Shown here: positions 51,501 to 63,500 of the stretch, one piece after another
How the letters are laid out: each line of letters begins with the position of its first letter
Numbering within the stretch: the first letter of the stretch is position 1
The notes under the pieces: model-generated
Databases searched by the model: none
Told to the model about the DNA's origin: nothing
Seen by the model: the letters and a program-made list of their open reading frames with translations, nothing else
Position numbers and translations under genes: made by a program
Source of the DNA: Apostichopus japonicus
Lineage: Eukaryota > Echinodermata > Holothuroidea > Aspidochirotida > Stichopodidae
Direction of reading: 5' to 3'
Assembly: GCF_037975245.1 (NCBI RefSeq)
Contig: NC_092574.1
Span: 9,337,713-9,401,712, forward strand
DNA length: 64,000 nt

Positions 51501-54500
51501 AAAACATGACAACAACACAGGATACTGTGTGCAAACACATATTTCAGTTCTGATGGTACAATTTTGTCTAGACATGTCTAACTTGCATGTGAATTCTGGA
51601 GTTTTCTGGAAGAATCCTTTTAGAGCAAAATTTACCAAATTGATGGTAGCACTGCTGTCTCACTATTGATATATATATATAGTTGCTCATCATCATGGAC
51701 TGACAGTGTTCTAACATACAGTATGTGTGCAGAAAACAAAGTGTTCAATTCATCCATTAGATCCATACCAAAACTAGCATGGAATCAGCGACCAAAAATA
51801 TTGATTGTTCGCGGGGAATACAAACTCTATTTATGTTCATAAATTTAAAAGAAAAATTTCCAAAGGCTACAATGAGAGGGATGTTTTCTACACCTTTATC
51901 ATTTATTATAGTGATTTGGTTCAAATGTAATAAGCAATTCACCAAACCTATTATTATTATAGTGATTTGCTTGAAATGTTATAAGCAATTCATCACACCT
52001 ATCTACAGGCCTAGTATAAGGGAACCAACATTTCCGGGCAGTTTCAGCTACAGTACCAAGCAGTCTGTAACGGACTCTTAAATTTTGGCGGTAATGTAAG
52101 CGCTGCCAATGTTTGACTTGGCAATGGATATGTGTGATTCAAAAGTAACGGAAACATTAAGAGTTTTATCGATTTGCTCGTTGACAGCAAGTATGTATAC
52201 AACTGATACGTATGCCAATTAACTCCACCCATCTCAGTATAGCCTAAACTTCCTCTAGAGTAATAAACTCAAATAACAGTACAGTATACTTACTCTTTTT
52301 CAGTTTCTATATGAAAACCCTGGCTTGCAAATTCATTCTGTGGGGAAAAGAAAAGACAAACAAACATAAAATAAAATAAATCATACAAGTAATAATTAAG
52401 TAGAAATGTTTGTATCTACAGTGTTTTGTTTTGGCCTGGGAATCCTTCAGCTTACTTTCAAGTTTCCTTTGTTTTAGGATGAGACTGAAGATATTCAACA
52501 TATTTGTTTTGGGGGATTATACTGAATTTAGTTCCTTCTTAGAGGCAAATCCTCTTGAGAATCCATGTAATCTTAATATAAGGGATATTATTTTGGCTCT
52601 TTCCAACTCTTGAGGGTTTCAAAGTATAATTTTGTGATTCTCCATGCAAAATATCATGTTTATAACTGTAAATGGAAGGATAGTAAGCCAAGTTACAATG
52701 CGTTTGTGAATATCTTATAATCTTTTCGGGAAAGAGAGAACTTTAAATTGCTTCGATGAACAATATTATACAATTTAAGTGGAACCATAGATGGGATATT
52801 ATTATACACATGGGATATCATATTATATAGATGGGATAGTATAAATATAGATGGGATCAAATTAAAAATTATTAAATCTTTCTTTAGCTACAGTACACAC
52901 CTACTGTCTGTGTTATTTTCTTTCTTTTTTCCTCCATTACCAGCACACTAAATGGTGTATATATGTCATATTTGTTTTCTTTTCAACAAAATAAGTGTCA
53001 TTTGACACCAGTTAACAAAAATTGGCAAATGAGATCTGTGCAACATACCATAACCATTGTGGAGCATTCCTTTTGCAAAAACTAGTAGCATACTTTAGCT
53101 CCTTCATATTATCTGAGAGTACTTTATTTATTTAGTAAATTTAAGCTCAAGGTTCGAACTGGTGACCGCACGATTTAGAAATCCTGTACTGCTGCACAAG
53201 TTGTAAACCTGGATTATAAAGCCCTTTAGTGAATTATTAAGCCCAGAATTAAAAAGCCATTTAAAGCCCTTTAGTGGGCCCTTTAGGGCCCTTCAGCCCT
53301 ATATCATTGCCAGATGACTTCATTAATTTGCTTATGAAAATTTCGTAGTCAGTAAGTTCTCCCAATGTACATTTAACTTTGTCTCTTCTTCGTTTCTTAA
53401 TTAGTAAAGACTGAATCAGAAATGTAGAACAGACTTTACCAATGATCCTCTTGGGTATCTTCCAGGTACTTAACTTTTCTTTCCCTTCATAGTCACATAG
53501 AGTGACACTTAATACAGAATATCAGCCAGAACATGCTGAGTATACATAACTTGTCATTACTTTTGAAATACATGATAAATTTTCTTTTTCTTTGCATTAT
53601 TTATATTCAAATATGTATCAGACGTAGGCATGATATATCAGAGAGCTGAAAAATGATGTATAGTATCACCAAGTTAGAAATATCAAAGTCATTTATTATT
53701 TACCTTTTGAAATGATATCTTTAATTAATTACTTAAGTACTATTTGAAGTAAATTAACAATAGATAAAAGCCACATTATACAGATCTGGGCAGCCTAATG
53801 TCTGCCTACAGGAAACAGGATTGCTTGCAAGGTTCCTGCTACATATGGGTACAGTATATGCACTGTGTGGGTACAGTGTATCATGGGTATACTTGCAGTG
53901 TATGGGTACAGTACATGCAGACATACAATTTACAGTACAGCTTTTGAAATGATCGATGTTGGTAGCTCAACAATATGCATACTGTGGCAGCAAAATTATG
54001 CTACACACACTGCATAGTAGTTTGTGCATTACTGCACTGTAGTCCTCATGTAAGGAAAAATGACTGTATCAATGAAAGTTGCAAGGCAGCATCATTTATA
54101 GCTCAACCCATAGATCTATTAACTTAATGCAAGGTTCAGCAAACCAGTAGAGTTCAACATTGTTATCAATGCAACAAAGGCAACTTGTTAATACTCAGAA
54201 ACTTGTTGATTTTTTTTTCTTCTGACTCATATTACACCATGTAGCTCTTCAAAACTTCTCCAGGGACCATATCAAGACCTGTGAACAGTTTGTTTGGCAC
54301 TTGCCCTCTCATCACCACTCAACTGTGACACACATAAACAGCAAAGACCCCAAAAAGTTGGTTCTGTTCCAAGTACTGCACACTTGAGTAAATCACAATG
54401 AGACCTGTCCCTCTTTGAATGGGATCATTTTGTATGCCAGATCCAAACAGGGAGCCGCTACTAAGCAGGCTCCCTGATCCAAACAAGCAGTTGTACAGTA

Positions 54501-57500
54501 GCTATCTGTGTAACTGACGACATACTGTGTAATCCATATTGTAACTGGCAGAATAACATAAACAGAGAACTAAAATCCAGGGTTTGGACAGAATTATCAC
54601 TGAATAACTGAGTTTATACTGTGTGACATAGATATATCTATAAACAGAATAATAACAATAGAACTAAAATGCAGGCCGGGTTTGGACAGAATTAACTCTG
54701 TGGAACTGAGTTTATACTTTGTAATATACATCAAACAGAATAACAACAATTCTAACTTAAATTCAGGGTTTGGACAGAATTATCTCTGTGTACCTGCGTT
54801 TATACTTTGTAACATATAAAACAGAATAACAACAATAGAACTAAAATCCAGGGTTTGGACAGAATTATCTCTGTGTATATAACTGCGTTTATACTTTGTA
54901 ACATATAAAACAGAATAACTACAATAGAACTAAAATCCAGGGTTTGGACAGAATTATCTCTGTGTAACCAATTTTTAACGTTGTAACATATACATAAAAC
55001 AGAATCACAACAATAGAACTAAAATTCTTCTCTTACAATTTGGTTGGACGAACAGTAGATTTGGTTGTCCAAATAAAGAAAAGCAAAACCATATTGTCCT
55101 GATACTATTAAATCTACAATGGGTTCTACATTTCATTTCAATTCCAAACGGCTTTATTGCATCCTTGTCCAATGTCCGGTTCTATCTTTACTGCATTTCA
55201 CAGCTCATGCCAAGATCCCTCTGACCTGTGTTCATCTGAAGGTACAGTGCTATTAACTACACACACCTGTTGTTTTGTAAACTGTACAAGCAATGTGTTT
55301 TACTACTGTACTATAAAACTCCCCAGCTACCGAGCTTTTCCTTCAACAACAACACAACAATAATAACTGCTAAACCCTGCCCTTCATAGTATAAAATTCA
55401 CACCAATATTTTCCTGGTACCTTGATATAATGTCAGCCTACTATACTAGTATAAATTGTACCCAGCACTTGGTGGTCATATTGCATATACATATATATAT
55501 ATATATATCAAATATATCCGTACACACACTGTAAATGGATCAGCCAATGACAGAAGGACAGCAATGTTTCCTTTGTGTAGTAGCATTACATCTATCTCTC
55601 TTTCGTTTCTGCTTCACGGCTACTGTGAGCCTAATAATTATTCAATCAATTTATATAGTGAGCACACTGCACATATATGATATAATATGACTGGAGATGT
55701 GAGCTCTTATTAGAGTATGGTTAAAATGGGAGAGAGGATGCAAAGAATTGGAAAAGGATTTACTAATCTAGGGACTTTAATAACATTGCACTTTTTGAGT
55801 CCAAGTGCAATTACATTGACCAAGTAGTGTTACGTTTACTATATAAACTGAGCAGCCGTCCATAATGACATACCCACACTGAATCGGATACCAATCAGTC
55901 TAAAGTGACTATAAAAATTCACAATGATATCACCGTTCACAATATACGTATTACGTAAGTTGTTTATTGACCATTGAAGGGCAATATTGCATTGAATGTA
56001 GGCTCATTTAGCCGCACTATTCCGGCTTTCCAGTTCAAAATTTAACCCTTCAAAATGTAAAATGAAACTTAACTTCACAAAATTTGCAATATAAACGAAG
56101 AAATCATGACTAAAAGCATCACAGTTAACTGAGAAACCCAGCACTTTAACGTTTTGACTATCAAGAATCATGTGTTTATCTGACGTGACAGAAAACCCAG
56201 TCCCTGGATACTGATTGGTAAAATTGAACAACATGTTAAAGTTTCTGTACCCTCGCCTAGTTGGAGGCATTTTCTAAACATACCAGGGATTATAAAGAAG
56301 GCCAAATGTACGTTTAACCTGCTTACCGAAAAGAATCCTTATAGACGAGAACAAAGGTTAGATGCGAATAGAAATTTCAATAGTAGCGACCGGTATTTCG
56401 TCACGCATTGACGAGTGCTAAGTATACATGTAGTCTGTGCAAATTCATTATGTGCAAGTTCATTATGTGCAATATCATTACGCAGTATAGTACAGTATAT
56501 CGTATACTGTAGGGTCGCATGCATAATTGTTTGGGTTAACAAAATCGTCCATTTTTAAGACAATGCTAATTATTCGTGTACTAAGGTTCTCCGATTAAAA
56601 ATTCTATCACAGTAATATCTCTTTCATCAATCGCAAGTAGCAGATTACGGTGGTAACGTATGACACTGCATTGAACACATACCACAGAGAATCTTAATTT
56701 GCCCTCTTAAAAGCAGTATATCCCAAATTTCATGACAATACAAAAGGGATGTATATATCGACACCTTGTATAAAACAGTCAAATTGGTCATAACAGCCAT
56801 CCGTTAATTATTTTTGACTGGCTGGCTTGCTTGGGAAATTACAATATATGCCATAACTTGGCAAAGATATACCTGTCTATAGTTAGCCTATAAGACTCAT
56901 ATAGTTATTTGCATAATTTTTACCATTTATATTAAGCCTTGACTTTTGATTGAAACCTTTAAATTTACATCTCAAATAAAGAGCACTGCTTGATATACCC
57001 ACTTTTCAATTAAATGGCAATTATCAGATTTTTTCCCAGCGTCGTCGACCACTTCTACTTGGTTACTTTTAGTTTCCATGGTGACAAAGAGAGCCTTCTC
57101 TCTATGTGCACAATTGATGTTTTCTCTTCTTATCTGTTGATGTTTCTCTTATTATTTGTTTGTTCATCTTATAGTTTGGGAGGCTTCTTTCTTTTATCTG
57201 CTAAATATTACCAACAATCACCCATCGGAGTCAATTGTCTGCAGAGAGTATAGAAGGCCGATCGAAGTTCAACTGCACACTCTGCGTGCTGTATAGCAAA
57301 CGAGAGTATGTGCAGTGTACACATCCACGTAATGAAACAAGTTAATGATACACGGTTGGTTACTTTTGGATATATGGTTATATGAATATACACATTAACT
57401 ATAGATAACCTCTTTATACCGTGTGGAAACCAATTTTAATGGTGTTAAAGTCCACACAAACATTGCACTGTCTGTTGACCGTAACTACATTACTAAAACG

Positions 57501-60500
57501 AAACCGTTTATCAATAATGTATTAACAACATAGAGAACAGAACAATAGATACTATATTTCCAGTGCCTAGTATTTCTGTTTTACTTTTCCTTCTTTCCTT
57601 TTTGATTCAATAATTAGTAATTGAGTTGTGCATTTTGTCTGAAACATTTGCTAGAGGTAAAGTAACTGTTGAGTACACATACATGTGTGAATAATATGTT
57701 GTATTAACATGATGGTTTGAGAACGTAACCCAAAGTGGGTCTCTGATGTTTTGTTCAAAGGATCGCAGGATGATTACAAATGTCAGAAAACTTATCCACA
57801 GTTTTCGGAGCTTGCCGGATTAGCTATGATATTTTTTTTAACATCAAGACATATCGTCCAAGCTACCTTTCAATGGATTCTGAAGGGTGGGGGTCTAATG
57901 GATTCTCAAGGAAAGGGGTCAAGTGGGTCTTAGATTCTGAAGGATAGGGTTCTAGTGGGTCATAGCGTGAAATGAAAATCTTTGCAAAAATCATGGCAGC
58001 GATAACAGCGATCTTGTCTCAAAGCTCCTTATATTGTTGTATATTTTGCAAATTGTGACCGATGGTATGTTGAAAATGCCTCAAGAAATCATTTGAGGTA
58101 TTTGCCCACCTTAAGTGTATTGGTATTCCGACACAAAAAATATTTTCACAAAATAATGCCCTTTTCCAATTAATTAACAATAATTAATAAAATTAATCAT
58201 TTCCCAGTCAGTTTTCAATTGTTCAATTACTCCATAGAAGATCAAAGAGAGTTCATGAAGATGATCATGATACCGATAAGTAGAACTTTATAATAGACTT
58301 CACAATTTTGGACCTGAATTGACTGCCTAAATTTGAATTAATAGGTTAAAAAATTGTATAAAATTGGTTGTTACATAACATGTACACTTAAAGAGCCTTT
58401 AAGCAAAAGACAATGTTTGACTTTAATACTTATCGTGGACAGTGGCATTTCAGGGAAGACACTTAGTCTATGGGACCTTGGTGGGGAAAAAACCCTCTCA
58501 TTAAAGCATTGTATAAACTTGTCAACTTTTGTTCATTCACACAAGTGTGAAAAGCAAAGCCCTTTATAATTTCGAGAAGGAAGCAAAAAATATTCACAAT
58601 TGAAACATTTTTGCCTATGAAAAGGATAGGCAAGAAGTTGGAATATGATTTGAAAGACCTCAAATTGAACCATACAATATGCTTTGTGGTTTAATAGAAA
58701 CGCAATCTATCACGTATCGTACGATAAGAGGTTAGTATTCCCACAAGCTCTGTTTTGTTGAAATTAACCAAGAATTAGTCTTCAACGGCAGCAAGAACTG
58801 CAAGGTATACCATCATAGCATCAATTGTTTCAGGCAGCACACCATTTTAACAGATAAACTTAAATAACCAAATAAATGCAAGGACTTTTTGTCAAGAAAT
58901 AGGAGGGAAAGAGACCATTAAAGTTTGACTGACATTACGAATAAAAACCAGAATTCTGGAACCATCTAACATAAATATAGAGTCAATCCCTTTTAATATA
59001 AGTCCATATCATTTCTATCACCTACAGTAACTGACAAAGTACAGTGGCTAACAGCCCTTAGAAATGTTACTTAGCAAAAACCTATCTGGGCAGCAAACTT
59101 AATCGTGTGAGTGCAGCAGACTTTGTTGATTATCACGAATTATGAGTACCAACTCGTACAATTGGTCTTCCTCTCGAGGACAAAAGCAAACTTTGGGAAC
59201 CGATGAAACCTCACTCACATTCCTTCAACATATTAAGCCATTTGAAGTTACCTCCCATTTAGGTGAGATATGTACAATATAGAGTTGCTCTCAATTTTTT
59301 TACTGGAGAACAACAAGTATCAATACTGACTCTGGTATAAGTTTGCCGGGCAGTCATCATTTTGAAAATTTCATAATATTTTTTTGTAATGTGTGGTAAT
59401 CTTCACATTGAATTCATTTTGGAGCATTGGCTAGCAAAATAACTTCACGAATCCAAGCTTTGGTCTTTATTAATCTTCAACGTAAACAAAATGTTTCAGA
59501 AAGAACTTGTTAATCTGAATGAAAAAAGAAAGACAGTCCATATGTGCAATTACTTACTGAAAAACGACAATTTGTCGGTGCTTGCGTACGTAAGAGGCAA
59601 ATGACAGCATATAAGTTGATACCAGAAGGAAGAAAGAAAAAACACCTTCAAGTAGCCACTATGTGTGTATGTAAAGTGTACTAGTTAGTGTTAGAGCAAG
59701 CTACTGTACTTCCCTCACTAGCAAATGATGTCATCTTGATACATTACAATGCTAAGTACTACTATACGCTGGTAACTGCAGAAAAGGTTGTTATGTTGGC
59801 AATTGAAAACAAAACTTAAAGAAAATTAATTAAATCATAAGTTCAAAGTTCTTAATTGGCTTCAATCTCTCACCTTTATGGCTACTTCTTCCATCAGTTG
59901 CATCAGTTCATTTTGCACAATGTCTGAGGAAATAACAGAAACAAGAGATGGCATCAAATTTGTTGCACTTTCTTCAAAAATGTTCAACCGGCCAACAATG
60001 TAACATACATTTGTATACACTATACAAGACTCCAGGGAACCTTGAAAAACTTGCAGCACTTGTTTTGGGCATTGCTCCATCCCACTGTATAGATACAGAA
60101 TTCACAGTAAACACACAATGCACACATTTTCAATTAAGCGCACTGCATTGAACTTCAGTCCATACAGTACATTTCTGAGCTTAATTGCAGATTACGCTGT
60201 GACTCTTGAATCTCACAGATTATGACTGGAAGTCCCTAACAATGTACTGGAGTTGTCAAAATACCCAATGTGTGTGTGAGTACAGACAATTGCATACATA
60301 GTCTTTGCTCAGAAATCCAGGCATTGCTTTTCTCAGAATGTTTTTGGTAAATGTTTATGTTATGCTATGCTTTTTATGTAATGTCACGTCAAGACATGTG
60401 TTTCAAGCATTATGTGGCTATGCAAAGGGACCTCTCGATCCCAACCATTTCAGTGTTACGAGTTATCCTACAATTGATGGTCCAATTCCTTTCAATGGCT

Positions 60501-63500
60501 GTCAAAACATCCTGTGAACAACTGTGAATAAATCAATTATATGTATGCATGTCTTGGTGACGGAGGACGACAGTGATGATAGAACTAGACATAGTCTAAA
60601 TTTGTATATATATGTTTGTCCATGTAGCAACAAACAAAACAAGTCAAGCATTTAATCATTGAAATTGATTTGTATCCTGTTCCAAACCTTCCCAAAAGCA
60701 GAAGGTTTTGTTCCTCAGATTATAACATATACTGCAGAGAAGATGTTAATGTTTACATTTTGTGTAGCAGTTTTGGGGGCTCTGCATTTCTCTCTTACTT
60801 GAACATTTTGCATAGCATTTTTGGGCTATGCAACACAGGATAAATTATTCCCTGTACTGCATCTGATACTGTATCACAGAATGCAATGCTTGTGCTCTCT
60901 CTCAACTGACAGCATTTCATATCCAAAGGAATGGCAAATACCTATCACTCAATTGGTACACCTGGTAATAATTGCACAGAAAACTGCCAAACAAATACAT
61001 CCACATCCCTATATAATTACAAAGATGTAGTTCTAGCATATATACAAACTTGCAATATGTAACAATAAATACAACTCAGAAATCCCAAAACTGTTGTGGG
61101 CCATTCTCGGTCACGTGTGTGACGGAAAAATGGGGAGATTTGCACTTTACCACTAAGTTACTACTTTAAGGTAAAGAAAGTTAGGTTGATTGTAGTACTT
61201 AAGTATGCACTAGGGGACTCTTTCACAAAACCATATAGCTTAGCCAAATTCAGAACATTCATGTGCTGGCAGAGGTCATATAAAGGTCGGTCACGTGTGT
61301 GACGTGAAATGAAACTGGCTTTTTTGCACAAAAAAACATTGGCAAATTCCTCAGTTTCTAACAGGGCTGGATAACCCTAATTTATCATGTTTCTACCTTA
61401 ATGTGTTTCCATTCTAACAAGACATTTCACCTAAATATTTCACTTCTTAAAATTAGCATAATACTACATAAGCTAAAAAAATCCGGTCACGTGTGTGACA
61501 TTGTTGGGTCACGTGTGTGACATTCTGAATTTTCAGTCCATAATATGCAATTTTTGCAGTGCAAATGTGACTCTAGTAATGACCAAAGAACAGCACTGAT
61601 GTTGATATTCCATAGGAATTACTTTAAAACAGTTTTACTGCCATTACTTGGAGGGTCACGTGTGTGACATTTTTTGGTCACGTGTGTGACATTCTGCATT
61701 TCAATGGATAATTGTCACACACGTGACCATCGGTCACGTGTGTGACGACTAATAAGAGGCTATTAATTAATCGTAGGAATAATTATTTGACTGGATATTT
61801 TGCAGAACTAACAGTCTGTACCAAGAACGGTTGCATATCAAGTGTGGACATCATAAGGCACGTCAGTTACTTTTTACGAAAACTTTTGTGTTATTTTGGT
61901 CACGTGTGTGACATCAAAATTATGCTAATTAGCACCCATTATTAACGAAGAATTTAAGATCAGGAATCTCTGCTTTAGGAATGAAATAAATGAACCCATG
62001 TATAACTGCCTCCATGTGACAGTTGATAACTGAAATATTATTTCTAGATACTCATGTAGAAAAAACAAATATACAGTTATAAACTAAAAATTTTGGCTAC
62101 AACTTACAATAATGCAAATTTATGCAAATTAGTATGTTATGGTTGTAATTTTAATGAAAAAAATATGAAACAGAAAACTTGAGGAATCCCTCTAAAACAA
62201 AAAGTATAGCATTTGGTCCTGCTGAACACTTTAATGTTTTCATGCCAGTTTCATTTTCCAGAGAATGGCCCTTATGCAACATGGAAGTATGAACTAAGGG
62301 TATAACCTTCTTGCAGGAAACCCTGTTTGAGCTATTGGTATTACAATTATAACTGGTCAGTTTCAATCAAAACAATTTGGACTTCTCTCCTAGGCAATAC
62401 AGAGAATAGGATAGGCCCTAGGTCTAACTACTATGAATACTAACCATCCTACAGTATAGGCTAAGCCTATTATGTAGACTACTATTTAAGGTAAGAAGAC
62501 GAAATAGCTTTTAGAAGAAAGTAGGACATCAGAAAATTTGGTCCAATATAGTTTACCATAGATTTAGATTAAATGTCTTACTACTCGGCTGTGAGCCTAT
62601 GCATCAATGCGTGTAAGCTGGACTAACTGTGGGAATTGGGTTAGTCTGCACTAGTGGTGTGGAGCCTAAAACAATTCACATAGGTTCCAATGATACAAGT
62701 CAACCAACAACTGGAAAGACCTTGTGATTGAACTAACATATAACACTTAAACTCAACTAATGATGATCAATATCTCGGAAAAGAAGGGAATTTAACTGAC
62801 ATTCAGTTTGTAAAATGTTGGGTACATTTTGGTAGAGCTGTTTTTGCAATGCCTACTGCTGATTTCTACTGCAGCAGCACCATATAAATCTTGTGAAACC
62901 ATTTTCTTATCTACCCTTTTGGCCAACTGTGCCAGAAACACAAGCAAAAAAAGTATACATAGCCATAGCAAATAATTGTGATTAATTTGTCACAAATTAT
63001 CATGAAAAATCTTCACTTCATTGGAATGAAATTGTTTTTGGCAGGGGAGAGGCCTAATATTAATAGCCTACTTGACCATAAACAGTATGGAACTGAGGCC
63101 TATGCCTAGACTGTGACCATTGGCAATGGAATTAAATGAAACACAAGGCACCTTGAAACTACACAAATATAGATTGGGGGGCAAAGAATCATTTCCAAAT
63201 CCCATACGAATTTTTATTCGTAAAATTGGTTCCGATTATAAGTTAGGCCAATAGGTTTATAATTGGTACTCATTAGTGAATTAGTTTGATAAATGATGTA
63301 CACTGTTGTTACAGCAGTCAGTGTATGTCCATAGCCTAACCTAGCAGTGACAGTGCCAATTTAGTCATTTTCAATGTAGACTATGATGAACACTGCCGAG
63401 TCGTTTATTATCGGTAACTATGTTGGAGTAAACATCCTTCGGATTTTATTAAATATTTCCTAGTAGCTTTGCCAGAAACTTAAGATTCAATAATGTATCA

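Larger units (their letters stand above)
40107..52293 (-). other. Intron 3 (12.2 kb, the largest)
   Basis: It contains a 20-nt array (50791-51007), a 47-nt two-copy repeat (51905-52003), a hAT-type element (45598-45971), a 67-70-nt tandem repeat (45367-45590), a GC-rich hairpin (46905-46925), copies of a dispersed repeat (45010-45110, 48040-48135), and 38-nt repeats (40195-40545 and 40785-40950) split by an AATG microsatellite. No convincing additional exon was found. Confidence 0.7.
52338..59873 (-). other. Intron 2 (7.5 kb)
   Basis: AT-rich intron without recognisable genes. It contains a tRNA-derived element (53140-53205), a hairpin flanked by direct repeats (54440-54485), an 85-98-nt tandem repeat (54545-55025), a short dinucleotide-rich tract (55483-55508) and a G-rich short repeat (57880-57970). 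Confidence 0.7.

Noticed and set aside
61109-61912. CRISPR-like array from the repeated 15-mers
   Set aside because: Spacing is irregular (22 to about 196 bases), one copy is inverted, there are no cas genes, and the window is clearly eukaryotic.
61109-61912. Coding repeat (the 15-mer could read GHVCD)
   Set aside because: The copies fall in different frames with stops between them, so no continuous peptide exists.
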